Of a stretch of DNA of 64,000 nt, positions 12,290 through 23,951 are shown piece after piece. The position numbers and the translations under genes are program-made. The DNA comes from Bromus sterilis (lineage: Eukaryota > Streptophyta > Magnoliopsida > Poales > Poaceae): positions 204,877,782 through 204,941,781 of the forward strand of contig OX465600.1 in the NCBI GenBank assembly GCA_950022295.1, given 5' to 3'. How positions within the stretch are numbered: position 1 is the stretch's first letter; every line of letters starts with the position of its first letter. The notes under the pieces are model-generated. The model was not told the origin of the DNA. It was given only the letters and a program-made list of their open reading frames with translations, and did no database searches.

Positions 12290-12604
12290 CTCATTCTCTC
12301 GAGGGCGAGCCTCTGCACGCCGGGATCCACGTCCTGCGCCCGCACGACGTAGAGCTCGAGCTGCTTCTTGAGCGCCAGGTCCTCCTCCGACTGCGGCCAC
12401 CACCAAAAGCAAAAAACGCATCAGGACGGCAGATCGAAGCCGCGGATCGAGGTGAGAACACCTCCGATCTCGGCCGACGGAGATGGGGTAGGGGGGAGGG
12501 GGGCAAACCAGATCGTCGTCCTTCTTCTTGCCCTTGGCGGCGGGCTTGGCCGACGGCGCCGGCTCCGAGGGCGCGGCGGCGGAGGTGCCGCCGCTGCTGT
12601 TGGG
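12290..12604 (-). pseudogene. RPN1: Captured fragment of 26S proteasome subunit RPN1 (PSMD2)
   Basis: Two minus-strand exons are present. Exon 1 (about 12604-12509) encodes a low-complexity Ala/Ser/Pro start followed by KPAAKGKKKDDDL and a gt donor. Exon 2 (12390-12290), preceded by ccgcag, encodes SEEDLALKKQLELYVVRAQD, then VDPGVQRLALERM, and ends in a gt donor. This is the N-terminal region of RPN1, the largest non-ATPase subunit of the proteasome base. Only the N-terminal exons are present; I see no further exon between 12000 and 12289. The 5' edge of exon 1 coincides with the junction to LTR sequence at 12604/12605, so the start codon is lost. Both introns' borders are intact. Confidence 0.85.
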
Positions 12605-15600
12605 ATTCACAAAAATTATAAAAATTGTTTTCGGTATGAATTGTTTGATTGACTGATTTGTTTGCGGTGTCTGCATCCCCGATTTATTGATCGGCGATTA
12701 TTTTCCCCCCTCTTATCTCGTACTGGACGGATACCGACCCTTGACACCCTGACACTTGACCTTTGCGACACCGGGTTTCACCCGATCATCGTCGCGAAAA
12801 CTGAACGAGACCAGCCGTACCCAACGGAACGAAAAAACCCGTTTAATAATTAAACGGGATATTTTTATAGCGCACCGGAAAGTGTTCTCGGAATGGTGCC
12901 AGCGTGAGGTGAACGCATCCGTCTCGACGCGCTGATCGTGCAGTTCGAAGTCTTACCCGAATCGGAGGTACTGCGGACCCCTGGCGGTCAGAAACGTAAA
13001 CACCGCGCGTGCGGGAGAAAAACCGGAGATATTTTTGCAAACTGCCTGCCACTTCGGCTATATAAAGACCACCACACTCCCACCCCTTTCTAGGGTTTTC
13101 CTAGCGACAAAATTGCAGCCACCCCCCTCCACTTTCCCCAAAAACTACCCCATTCTCGTCCAACCCTAGCCCCAGATCTGAAACTGCCCCCTCAGGCGCT
13201 CTGGACCGTCAGATCTGGCGATCCGGCGGCCCAGAGGCCGCCACGTCGCCCCCAACCCATCCTCTCTCTCTCCTCTCTCCAGCCCCGCCGCGTCCGAGCG
13301 CCTCTCCACTGCGACAGCTCCGGCCGGCCGCCGCCGAGAAGCATGGCGAGGCCACGGCCGCCCCTATCCCTTCTCCTCCCCGTTTCTTTCCTCCTCTGCT
13401 CACCCCCCGCCTCGTCTCCTCCTCGCAGGCCACTGGCAAGCTCGCCGCGTGCCATGGGCGCTGCCGCTCGTGCTCGGAGCACCGTCCCCGTCGAGACCGC
13501 ACCGCCGTGCGCCTTCCTCGCCACCGGGCCGCCGCCCCACCGCGCCTCGCCTGCGCCCTGGTAAGCCCTGCCTCGGCCATCTCCTCTCCTCCCTCCTCTC
13601 ACGACATCCCTCTCCTTCCTAGGAACGCTTCCGCCATGAACCCGAGCTCGCCCGAGCCGCGACCGAGCAACCCCAGGTCCAGCAGCCACCGGCTGGATCC
13701 GGTCCGCCTCTGTCCGCCCTGGCCCCATGCTGCCGCGCCTCCCCGCTGACGTCAAGTCGCGCTGCCGCCGGAGTCCGGCTGCCGGAGCACAGCCGCCTTC
13801 CATCCGTGTGGGACAAGATCGGGATCGATCCAGCCGCCGCTGCTGCTCGCGCCCACGTGGGCCTCGCAGCCCCACCACGCAACGCTGTTCTGCGCCCTGA
13901 GCATTGCCAGCGCTATCTGACGCCTCCGTCGGCTGGGCCTTGGCCCGTGGAGGTGAGCGCCCCACCCCTTTTTTCTCTTTCTTTTTCCTGTTTAGGCCCA
14001 GCGGAGTTTCGGCCCAGTAGACTTTTTTTCTCTCTAGTTTATAAATAAAATTGGCAGATTGTATTATTTTCTTGCGGTAGCTATATCTTTTCACCGGTAG
14101 CTCGGATGGAGACGCTTTCTACATGAAAGTTGCTCTGTTTTGTGTGTAGATTAATAAAATGTGCTTCTTTGCCATGTTTGACTTTGTTTACATGTTGTCT
14201 ACTGCTAATTACCATCACTTGCCACTGTAAAATTGCTTATTTAATAACTTTTGAACCGTACCTCTGTTTAAAATGTTTTTTATATGTAACTTGACTAGAA
14301 TTGCATGTAGATTGTGTTTATGCTGCTCTTTCTTGCTAATAAAAATAATAAAATATTGTTTAGGGAAAAATAGTACCAAATATTATAATTATCGTGGGAT
14401 CTGTAATAGTTGCCATGTATAGATTTGACCCCCCACGTAAAGTGACTAGATTAGATTAGTTTATTTAAGCTACACCTCTTTTTATATTTGGGTGCTATGT
14501 CATGCTTGAGTGAGATTCCATGTTAACAATATTTTTCTCACCTTGTGTAGCTAAACAACTTGAACGGATTTTAAATGTGCGGTATCGTCGTGTGTGACGA
14601 GTACTCCACTTAAATTGTTAGTAATCGCTCACGACGGTAGGTGCGATGTCTCGTGTTGCTTCTTGTTTATGCTTGCTCGTGTTTGCCTCATAGTAATAGA
14701 TGCTTTATCGTTGATTGCTTTCCAGTGTTTACCGTCTTATGTGCTTCCGTGGGTACCTCTCGGAGACGATGCGAGCTTGCGATCAACTATACATTCGGAA
14801 CCCGACTTATCAACAGGCAAGGACTATACATTACTTATGATCCATTCTATTTCAACCAGCGGTTTGCATGCTAGTCTAGGTTAGGTTCGATGTTTGATCC
14901 TACCACATGTTTATAACCTCTTTCAAATTGATACAACCATGTCCCTTCCCAGCAAAGCTTGTACTGCTATGTTACTATTGCTCGTTGCTCAGCCCCTGCT
15001 TAGTATGCATGCTTAGGATGCTACGATGTTACCTCCTGTTACTCCTTTGTTTGGGATATCACATTATTATATTGTTTATGATGATATGATTATTATAATG
15101 TTGACTATATTCGACGAAGGATGGAAGGTCTAGGCTATCCCGCCCCGACGCTTTGTTTCATTCGAGTCACCTAGGATGCGAGTTCCGGGTATTGGTTTTT
15201 AGACTGAGCGTGCCTAACCGCGTGTGGGATTTTATGGGGTCCCCTTTTCTTACCTATCTAGCTTCAAACATTTCTAGTGGTGGCTCGAGGTGATTTACCA
15301 TTTGAAACCCCGTGTGTGTGCTTGGTGGATCCCCTCGTAGTTTTTAAACAACCCGGGCCAGCGGAGACATGGTTTCTCTGTTGGTCCACACTGGTGAGCA
15401 AGGGAAGTCCCCTGTTATATAGGTGATACTAAACCCGACCTTGGCCATACGAAAGAGTTCGATCCAAGAGCGTGGCCAGCTTTTGGATTGGGTGTCGACT
15501 CCCAGGGGGCCACCCCGATTTGTTCGTTGTTAGCTAGAGGGACCTGTCGTTTCGGATCTCTTGGAACTAAATCGTAAAATGGTTACCTGTGATTGGTAGC

Positions 15601-16466
15601 AACTGAGAGAGATGGGCGTGTGTGTGGAGCCTTGTAATGGGCAGTTGGTACAGCCCTGCAGGGTTAAATCTTTTTGAGAAGTCGTGTCCACGGTTATGGA
15701 CGACTTGAAACCTACTCCTTGTTCATAGACAACAGCAACTGAGATAATCTTATTATAACTTGATGAACGTGTGTGTGCCTTGACTGCTTCTTCTTCCTCG
15801 GGATGCAAAGAGGAGGACAAGGATAGGATATGTGTTATGTTTGCGTAAGTAGTTGATAGCAAGACTTGTTGGAGGCGATTCCTCATCGAATGCTTGGCTT
15901 CTTATCTTACTCTCTAGATCGTTAGCCACTTCATAAATGCTAGTGCGGCAGCAACCTCACCACTTACCCGATCCTTACCGTAAACTACTAGTTGTCCTAG
16001 AATGACAAGTGATGAATTCCTTGCTGGGTCAGTTGACCACTACAGTTGTATGCTGAGTACTTCTGTACTCATGATACTACCCCCAAACTCTTTTCAGGGT
16101 TCTCGATCGACGACAGGTATAGTGATCGACATTTCACGTGGAGACTCGACGACGACTAGGTAGGCCAATCCCGGCGGAGGGCCGGGACCCGTGTGGTTAT
16201 GGGATCGATGTTTTTCTCTTTGCCACTAGGCATTTGATTGTAGTCTGTACTCAGACATGTATCTTCCGCTGTTGTATTGTATTAAGGAAGTTGTATGCCG
16301 ATTGTATGAGATGTTGTATCCTTGTATCTGTAATGTTGTGATATCATGTTGGAAATCCGGGGCAGATGACTCCGTCATATTTTGCGGTGGGACCGATATG
16401 TGCTTCGTCCTCGGATCTGGATGCAAACGTCTAGATCTGGAACAGTACCGCATATCGGGCCTTACA
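12605..16466 (-). repeat. Element B, full-length second LTR (3.86 kb)
   Basis: The LTR begins about 15 bases inside the expected terminus (the initial TGTAACAGCCCAGAT is missing) and runs to GGGCCTTACA at 16466. It has a GC-rich block (13190-13960), AT-rich middle, CCCTGCAGGGTTAA box (15652-15665) and a TGAGTACTTCTGTACTCA inverted repeat near 16053-16070. Frames such as 13192-14094 in the GC-rich block have proline/arginine-rich translations without recognisable domains. Confidence 0.78.
13058..13067 (+). promoter_or_regulatory. TATA-like element with CT-rich leader in element B LTR (plus strand)
   Basis: CTATATAAAG is followed on the plus strand by ACCACCACACTCCC and a CT-rich, start-codon-poor leader of about 270 bases up to an ATG in GAAGCATGGCG at 13343. 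The first LTR copy has the same arrangement at 7983-7990. This strand is opposite to the element's inferred sense strand. Confidence 0.45.
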
Positions 16467-16471
16467 GTGGA

Positions 16472-18092
16472 GCAATTATAGATTGAAGTAAAGGCAAAGT
16501 TTCTATTGAATTCAATTGTGAGGCATATGAATTTAACTTTTCTAAGTTCTCCAAACAGACTCGTGGTACTGATTTGCCTAGTATTGATAAAATTATTGAA
16601 GAAATTTCCTCTATTGCTACTCCTCCTGACGATCCTTTATAGAAATATATGGAGGACCACGAGAATGATATTCATAAGCAGGAAATAAATGAACTTGATG
16701 ATGTCTTCTTGAGACACCATGCTATCCTTAAGCACAATCTTCCGGTTAAACATTTAGGAATTCTTTCACAACCAAATGAAGACCCGGTGTTCGATCTAAA
16801 ACCTCTTCCCGATACGCTCAAGTATGCTTATTTAGATGAACGTAAAGTATATCATTTCATAATCAATGCTAACTTTTCAGGATATGAAGAAGAGTGATTA
16901 TTGGAAACCCTTCGTAATCACCAAGGCGCAATTGGATATACTCTTGATTATCTCAAGAAAATTAGTCCATCTATTTGTCAACATACCATCAACCTTGAGC
17001 CTGATGCTAAACCATTTGTTGATCGTCAATGGCGGTTGAACCCGAAGATGAAGTATGTGGTGAGGACCGAAATCCTCAAGCTTCTAGCCGCAGGTATTAT
17101 CTACCCTATAGCTGATAGTAAGTGGGTAAGCCCAGTGCATTGTGTTCCTAAGAAAGAAGTTATGACGGTTGTTCCTATTGATAAGAATGAACTAATACCT
17201 CAAAGAATTATTATTGGATATAGAATGTGTATTGATTATAGGAAGTTGAACAAGGCGACTAGGAAGGATCGCTACCCGTTGCCGTTCATCGACCCAATTC
17301 TTTAAATGTTATCCAAAAACACCCACTTTTGCTATCTTGATGGATATTCCGGCTTCTCTCAAATTCATGTTAACACTATTGAAAAAGAGAAGACCACTTT
17401 TACTTTTTCCTTTTTGATGCTTATAGACGTATGCCTTTCAGTTTATTCAATGCTCCTGCTACTTTTCAAAGGTGTATGTCTGCTATCTTTCATGGTTTGT
17501 GTGAGGAAATTGTTGAGGTTTTCATGGACGATTTCTCTGTCTATGGAACCTCTTTTGACCATTGTATCCACAACCTTAATAAAGTTTTGCAGAGATGTGA
17601 GGAGAAGAATTTGGTGCTCCACTGGGAGAAGTTCCACTTCATGGTCAATGAGGGAATTGTTCTTGGCCACAAGATTTCTGAGAGGGGAATCGAGGTGGAT
17701 AGGGCCAAGATTGAAGCAATCGAGAGGATGCCCTTTCCATGGGACATCAAATGTATTCGCAGTTTCCTCGGTCACGCTGCTTTCTATAGAAGATTTATTA
17801 AAGACTTTTCTAGGACTTCGAGAACCCTCACTAATCTTCTTTAGAAGGATATTCCTTTTGCGTTTGATGAAGATTGTAAGGAATCCTTTTAAGTTCTTAA
17901 GAAAGATTTGATAACCGCTCCTATAGTTCAACCACCTGATTGGAATTTAACTTTTGAGATCATGTGTGATGCTAGTGACTTTGCTGTTGGAGCTGTGCTA
18001 GGACAAAGGGTTGATAAGAAATTGAATGTTATACATTATGCTAGAAAAACCCTTGATAGTGCTCAAAAGAATTATGCTACTACTAAAAAGTA
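16472..18092 (+). pseudogene. Athila-A reverse transcriptase and RNase H, degenerate
   Basis: Homology resumes after the B insertion with the end of the protease (GKVSIEFN), then a linker and the RT. Visible RT motifs are ADSKWVSPVHCVPKK and YRMCIDYRKLNKATRKDRYP (about 17110-17290), LDGYSGFSQI (about 17336), MPFSLFNAPATFQRCM (17431) and the catalytic FMDDFSVYG (about 17521, the YMDD-equivalent box). They are followed by LGHKISERGIEVD and FLGHAAFYRRFIKDFSR. The RNase H start, MCDASDFAVGAVLGQ, is at about 17960. At least four in-frame stops and one frame change (between 17400 and 17431) break the frame. RNase H ends at 18092, where an internal deletion joins it to integrase-like sequence. Confidence 0.85.
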
Positions 18093-18911
18093 ATGACATG
18101 CCTATGAATTACTCTCTAGTTATTGAGCCTTTTGATTATTGGGGTTTTGTTTTGATAGGTCCTTTTCCTCCTTCGCACAAGTACACTCACATATTGGTAG
18201 AGGAAATCCCCACTGAGAGTGTTGATCACAAGAAATCTTTGAAAAAGCTTTATATAATCCTTCCTAGGTTTGGTGTGCCAAGGTACCTCATGACTGACAT
18301 GGTTCTTTTAGAAAATCTTTAGCAAAGTATGATGTCAACCATAGGATTGCTTCACCTTACCACCCTCAAACGAGTGGGACAGTTGAGTTCACGAATAGGG
18401 AGATCAATTTGATCTTCCAAAAGACAGTGAACAATTCTAGAAAGGACCGGTCCAAAAATTTAGGAGATGCCTTGTGGGCATATAGAACTGCTTACAAAAA
18501 CCACATGGGCATGTCTCCTTATAAGATGGTCTATGGCAAGGCTTGCTATTTTCCTTTAGAATTAGAGAACAAAGCTTCCTGGGCTTTTACAGAGATTAAT
18601 GCTGACCCTAACATGCTGGTGAAAAGCGTCTCATGAACTTGACTTCTCTAGATGAGTGGAGAAGTGAAGCTTACGAGAGCGCAAGAATGCTTAAACAAAA
18701 GGTCAAGAAGTGGCATGACAAGATAATTCTGAAACGTGAATTTAATCTTGGTGATAAAGCTTTGTTGCTTAGATCTCGTTTCAGGTTTTCTCAAGGTAAA
18801 TTTCTTTCCAGATGGGAAGGACCATTCTACATTGAAGAAGTCTACCCCTCCGATGCAATCAAGATTAAAATTTTGAGGGCACCAAACCTCAAGTTGTGAA
18901 TGGGCAAACAC
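18093..18911 (+). pseudogene. Athila-A integrase remnant
   Basis: After a deletion removing the rest of RNase H and the zinc-binding HHCC domain, the frame reads FDYWGFVLIGPFPPSHKYTH, the integrase core start. GVPRYLMTDM follows at about 18265 (second catalytic Asp region), then TSGTVEFTNREI at about 18372 and the conserved DALWAYRTAYKN, MSPYKMVYGKACYFPLELE (18470-18560). The C-terminal part has KQKVKKWHDK, FNLGDKALLLRSR and FSRWEGPFYIEEVYP-like sequence to about 18900. Frame changes and stops occur at about 18320 and 18634. It acted in nuclear integration; this copy cannot be functional. Confidence 0.8.
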
Positions 18912-19260
18912 TCAAGCATTACAATGCGGGAGATGCTGTCAATGTTGATCTTGATATGATACGAACAACCACCAATGAAGAACATGTTGCAGCACTGGTT
19001 TAGACACCAGCGGCAGCAGAATAATGATAGGTATGTAATACGGTAAGGAAACTTCAGGAACATCCATAAAAGTCCCATAGTACGTGTTTTTGCAAAATTA
19101 GGATAATTTTGAGCCGAAGTGGAGCCGGTGAGGAGCTCCCGAGGCTCCAAGCGCCCTGGTGGCACGACCTACCTCTTGGCCGCGCCAGTTAGCCGCGTGG
19201 GCAAACAGGAGCTCTTCTCCGACTCCCCTTCCTAGTTTCCTTTCGGTGCAGAATTTTTTG

Positions 19261-19270
19261 CTATATATTT
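19261..19270 (+). promoter_or_regulatory. TATA-like box upstream of Athila-A third ORF
   Basis: CTATATATTT lies 94 bases upstream of an ATG in strong Kozak context (GCCATGG, ATG at 19364). The preceding 130 bases are GC-rich and resemble the pre-TATA region of the element's own type of LTR (for example GCGCCCTGGTGG here and in the 3' LTR near 37280). This suggests a separate promoter for the downstream ORF. Confidence 0.45.
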
Positions 19271-19363
19271 GCCCAGATCGTCCCGGCTCTGGATCTTTCG
19301 ATTTTGTTTGTTCTCTTTTCGATCTGTTGTTGCCAGGAAAACTTTCAGCAAAACCTAGGTGCC

Positions 19364-22300
19364 ATGGCTTCCGCAAGTTCCCCCAAAGACAAGTTCCTCG
19401 TTAACGTCATCAACCCTTACCTCGCAGAGGTGAAGAGGCACCCTCATACACTTTGGGTGGAGGACGGTGTCCTCTAAAAAGAAGATCTAAAGGGACCTAT
19501 CCAGGAGGGGAGCACCAAGGTGTAACACCCTCAGGTCATGTAACTGTAATCATTTTAGTTAATGATAATTATTATTTCTAATCTCACTTTGATCATCTTT
19601 GCATTTGATCATTTCAAACTCCCCTTTGATTGATATTCAAAAACAAGGTGACAAAAAAATTTGTCCAAAAATTGTGCAACCAATTTTGTAAAATGCCAAA
19701 TAATAAGTGCATCATGTCCATATGGTCATGGGAATTTATTAAGCTATAGAATAATTCAAACAACTCAAAACAGCAAACAAAAGTCTCTTTTAATGAGTTG
19801 CAGTCGAAAAACAAATACCAAATGATTTTATTAAATGCCCAAACTTTTTCTGGCAACTCCATAAGGTGCCAAACAAATGTACCAACAAATTTCACCTCTA
19901 ACAAAAATAATTTGATGGGCATTTGATGGGAAAACAATTTACAAAACATAAAAGAAGAAGAGAAAGAAAGGAAGAAAAAGAAAAGAACTATGTCTCGCCC
20001 ATGTGCAAAGCCCGCTGGCCCATCCCACTCCTTCTTCCTTACTCGCATCGCTCTCGTCGGGAGAAATCGCGCCCGAGCCCGCCATGGACGCAACCACGAG
20101 CTCGCGCGGCCACTGAGATCATCTCGCCCTGCCGAGCTGTCCAGAGCGTGCGCCGTCCTCATCTTCGTCGACCTGCATAGGTAATCGACGGGAGGCGCAC
20201 CAATAGCGCCGCTCCGTTCTTCTTCCTCCGCCACGGCCGCCGGCCTACACCGACGAATTCGTCGACTCCGGTGCCTCCCCCGAGCCCACTTCCTCCCCTA
20301 CGCGCTCAAAGTGAGCTTCCCCCTTGATTGCCTCCTTTTCCCCTTCAATTTAGCCACTAAAGTCACCGCTGCCATGGACGCGTGCTCCGTCTGCCGTCGG
20401 ATCTCGACGCCACCAGCGTTGGTGGCTGCACCCGGTCGTTTTCTTTGAGCCAGTAGATGTGCAGAGTGCCCCGTGTCGGATTGTCCCCATCTGCGCACTG
20501 TTTGGTCGGCGGAGGCAAGCTGTGCCTCACCGCTGCGCCCGCCGTGGACGGAGTGCACCACGTCCGCGCCCTTGGCCGCCTTCCCGTCCTGCCCAGCCGC
20601 GCGCGGTTGCGCAATGCGCGCTTGCTACCGGACGCACGCCTCCCCACCCCGCCGTGGCTCCCCCTTGCCGGAACGGCCTTTGTCGTGGCCTTCATCGCCG
20701 GCGTGGGCACGTCCTGGGTTAATCCAGAGGGCTTGCCCACTGACCAGTGGCCCCCCGGGGTGATTAGCCACTAAACTACAATTAAAACAGAAGATAACCC
20801 CCCTTGTGAGACTTACTAGTGGGCCCAAGGCCATTTGTATTAGAGCTAATAAAACTGTTAGATAAAACACCCGGTGTCTATTACACGTGGGCCTTGGCAC
20901 TTTGTTAAATTAAAATATCTGCTAATTAACACATGTGTGACTTACTATTGGACCCCACTTGTATGAATTTGAAATAAAATGAATTAACACATGTGTGACT
21001 TACTGTTGGGCCCCACTTGTACGAATTTGAAATAAAATGAATTTTATTGCATGTGTCTATGACACATGGGGGCCACTTGTTAGTTCACCAGGTCAAAGGT
21101 CCAGCCTATGACAGTGGGGCCCCACATGTAAGTTTGACCCAGTCAAAGTTCCTATTCTGGATAAGGTTGATATATTTAATAAAATAAATCCAGTAAATGT
21201 TTTTAAATTGATTTATACTTTAGAAATTAATATCTTTTAAACCGTAGATCAGATCAAAAAACTTTATACATGAAAATTGATCAAAAAAACACAACGAATA
21301 AGAATATGCTACCCGTATGCCCACCACCTACCTCTAACATATTGACCACGAGACCTTCCCCCTTCGGGCCGTTTGTCGATAATCACCCGATGCCGGTAAT
21401 TCGTACCCGAATGATTTCCCGCTCCGAGCATAACACTTTGTACAGCGTTAGAATACCGTCAACGTTGCGTCTATCATGTCATGCATCTGTTTGCATATGC
21501 TTGCTTTATTTTAACTGTTCTCCCCCTCTTAATCTCTAGTAGACCCCGCGACTAGTGCCGACTACACCGCTGCTGAGTATGACTACTGCGTCGACGACCG
21601 TACCCCTACTATCGAGCTTGCAGGCAAGCAGAGCAATTTTCCTTCCACAGATATCACCTACCTTTTCCGTACTTTTCTTGCACTAGGCATTGCTACTGTT
21701 GCTGCTACGTTACAATCCTATTCTATTGATAGCTTGTTTTTGTCGCCCCTTGATGTACCTTCTTTATCCTATGCTTACTATAAATATATATATGTTATTC
21801 AGCAGTGAGCCCTGTGCATTGTTAGTCAACTAGGATTAGATAGCGGGCCATGATCACTCTAGGGGTGAACGCAGATACAATAATTATAGCTGCACAGGTA
21901 CAGTACAATGCAGACACCGCCTAAGACCCCTACCTCGGCTCTGCCGAGCCACATCAAGTGTGAGCTATCGAGGAGTAATCCTCGTACTCCACTCGTTGCT
22001 GACTCTGTATAGCCGCCCTAGGGACCCGAGCCACGGTTGTCCTAAAGGTAAGAAGTCGGGTGATCAACAGTTCTCGCGAGTGGTATTGCGACGGGACGAC
22101 AGGGAGGGAATACAGACATACTGGTGGGCTTGCACCCTGATCATTGTCCACAAGAGTTACGAAACCACGAAAGTCGAGCTCCTCCAGGAGCACACGTGAG
22201 ATAAGGTAAGGAGTCGATTCACCTTGTTGGTAACCGCAGATCTTTGATGGGACGACAGGGCAAGCACCGACGTACTGGTGGTCCTGGCTGCTGATCGTTG

Positions 22301-23951
22301 TCTACTCTGTGAATTTGTCGGGCAAAAATAATGGTTGTCTGCGAGATAATATAAAATTTCTTAAAAGGTTCGGTGGATGATTTGAGAGGTCGCAACGGCC
22401 TGTACGCACTACCATCACGTGGGATAAGGAGTTACGGGCTCCCATGCGTCATAGTTCATTCGAAAGCTCTTCAGACGTCAGCAGTACCGCGGCCTGCGCC
22501 GGGAAGTGGTGTCTTCTTTGCTCGAGCGTGTGGTATTCGCTTTTGCTTCATCGGCCAGCCATGCACCGTGCAGGAGCGTGATGGGTAAGGGTCCTAGACC
22601 CCTGATCGCATAGGATTTAGTCCGGCGGATGGCCTCTCTGCTGAGCCTAGTATGGGATGTGGCGTGTCAGATAGCCTCGATGGGGCATTCCCTAACAAGG
22701 TGTACACCACCCTGGAGATTCAAGCGTGCAGGTTGAACAGTAGTGCACCCTTGCAGGGAGTTTGATCTATTCGAATAGCCGTGTCCATGATAAAAAGACG
22801 ATTTATGCTGAAGCCGGATCCTACTACTACAAACTACTACTATTAAACTGTTGGTTCCGGATTTTCTTCGTCGCGTGGAGTCGGGGATGGGAACTCGGAG
22901 GCATTTATTATCATTAATTATTACAACTTACTATTATACAATGGTGCAGCAACTTCTGTTGCATTGTTACTTTATGCTTTATATGAACTGTTGGTTGTGC
23001 TCTTCTTGTGTTGCAAGACTCGTCGGAAGATGCTAGTCTTCGATAGTCCGAGCTTTTCATCCTTATTCTGACTTTCTACCATTCAGTCCACTATATATAG
23101 CATCCCCTTTCCATTTGATACAAATGCATAATGCTTAGTAGCAGATGTAAGACTCGCAGGTATGCTAGATACTCACCCTTGCTTTATTTCCCCCCCCCCT
23201 CCCTTTGTTTTATATACCTGGATTTCTGCAATCAGACGTTAGTGCATAGGAGCAGGAGTACCCCGGAGGCGGTTACTACGAGACTCCCGCTGACCAGGAC
23301 CAGGAGTAGTTTCGGAGGTTCCCTGGCAGGAGGCCTTGCCTTTTCGATCAGTATCTCTGATGTTATTTGTGCTAGCCTTCCTAAGGCAAAAACTTGACTA
23401 ACTACGTCTGTACTCAGATATTATGGTTTGTATATCTTATGTATTCGAATCCTCATTATCCCTGGTTTGTAACTTAAAGATTTATCTTATTTGTGTCTAG
23501 TGTTGTGCTGTGATATTCTCACCGTGGCACCCTGATTTCGGCCGTGTACCCTGCGTGTATGTTTATTGTACACAACTTGATTTTGGGGGTGTCACACAAG
23601 GCCAGGTTGGAAAAAGTGGAGCAAGAAGTCTTCAAGTACAAGTTGATGATCGAGCATGGTGTCGAGGCCAACATCAACAACATCACCGAGCTGAAGAAAC
23701 AACATGAGGAGGAGATGAAGAAAGTGCAGTCAGGCATATCTGCACTTGATAACAAACTGTTCAAGCTTCAAGGACACATCTATGACCTCCAAAACCAGAA
23801 CAACGAGTATGAACTAAAGTTTTTCTGCATGGGCTTATCTGCCGAAAGAAGGATCCTGGAGAGTGAAGAATCCTGTGTGGTGGGAGGACCTTTGCCATGG
23901 AAGCTTTTCGCTAAGGATTACCTAAGGATCAAGAACAAGGATGATGAGTAA
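19364..23951 (+). pseudogene. Athila-A third ORF: coiled-coil protein in env position, interrupted by solo LTR C
   Basis: The ORF starts MASASSPKDKFLVNVINPYL at 19364 and is read to 19520. After insertion C it continues in frame from 23602 with ARLEKVEQEVFKYK, NNITELKKQHEEEMKKVQSG and DLQNQNNEYELK, ending at a TAA at 23949-23951. Excluding the insertion it has about 168 codons. The middle shows a heptad-like spacing of Leu/Ile/Val typical of a coiled coil; no signal peptide or membrane segment is visible. An in-frame TAA at 19475, just after WVEDGVL, kills it independently of the insertion. It occupies the position of the env-like ORF of other Athila elements, but nothing in it looks like an envelope. 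Its function is unknown. Confidence 0.75.
19521..23596 (-). mobile_element. Element C: solo LTR of a long-LTR Gypsy (4.08 kb)
   Basis: A single LTR is bounded by TGTAACACCCTCAGG and GGGGTGTCACA, with perfect TSD caagg at 19516-19520 and 23597-23601. There is no internal domain, primer site or second LTR, so it is a product of LTR-LTR recombination. It has the family architecture: GC-rich block (20000-20770), AT-rich segment with three near-identical ACACATGTGTGACTTACT stretches (20875-21010), and the TTCGAATAGCCGTGTCC box near 22771-22787. Minus orientation is inferred from box placement. Confidence 0.85.

Larger units (their letters stand above)
8269..12604. mobile_element. CACTA-2: truncated CACTA transposon with captured gene fragments
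   Basis: The left end begins CACTACAAGAAATATG, the standard CACTA terminus, followed by subterminal TGACC/GGTCA motifs on both strands (8292-8460). No transposase is visible. The interior (8700-12604) is AT-rich, intron-like DNA with exon fragments of two unrelated host genes, both on the minus strand. No matching right end (TTTCTTGTAGTG) is found near 12604, where LTR homology restarts, so the right terminus has been deleted. Confidence 0.75.
7516..16466 (-). mobile_element. Element B: long-LTR Gypsy insertion carrying a truncated CACTA
   Basis: The insertion is bounded by TSD gtgga (7511-7515 and 16467-16471) and by TGTAACAGCCC...GGGCCTTACA. It contains two copies of the same LTR start (7516-8268 and 12605-13344, about 90 percent alike by eye) separated by CACTA-2. 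The second copy continues to a full-length LTR ending at 16466. No gag-pol is present. Orientation is judged minus, because the CCCTGCAGGGTTAA box lies on the same strand and at a similar distance from the end as in element D, whose primer site defines orientation. Confidence 0.8.

Noticed and set aside
13192..14094. A 300-codon minus-strand open frame in the GC-rich LTR block
   Set aside because: Translation is Arg/Gly/Pro-rich without any known domain, several overlapping frames are equally open on both strands, and it lies inside an LTR. High GC lowers stop frequency; no coding signal.
17443..17931. Minus-strand frame over the Athila RT
   Set aside because: Shadow of the RT coding strand, where plus-strand motifs (FMDD, FLGH) are unambiguous.
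20457..20774. Possible signal-peptide or membrane protein in solo LTR C
   Set aside because: Three overlapping plus-strand frames and two minus-strand frames are open in the same GC-rich block; no motif and no consistent start context.
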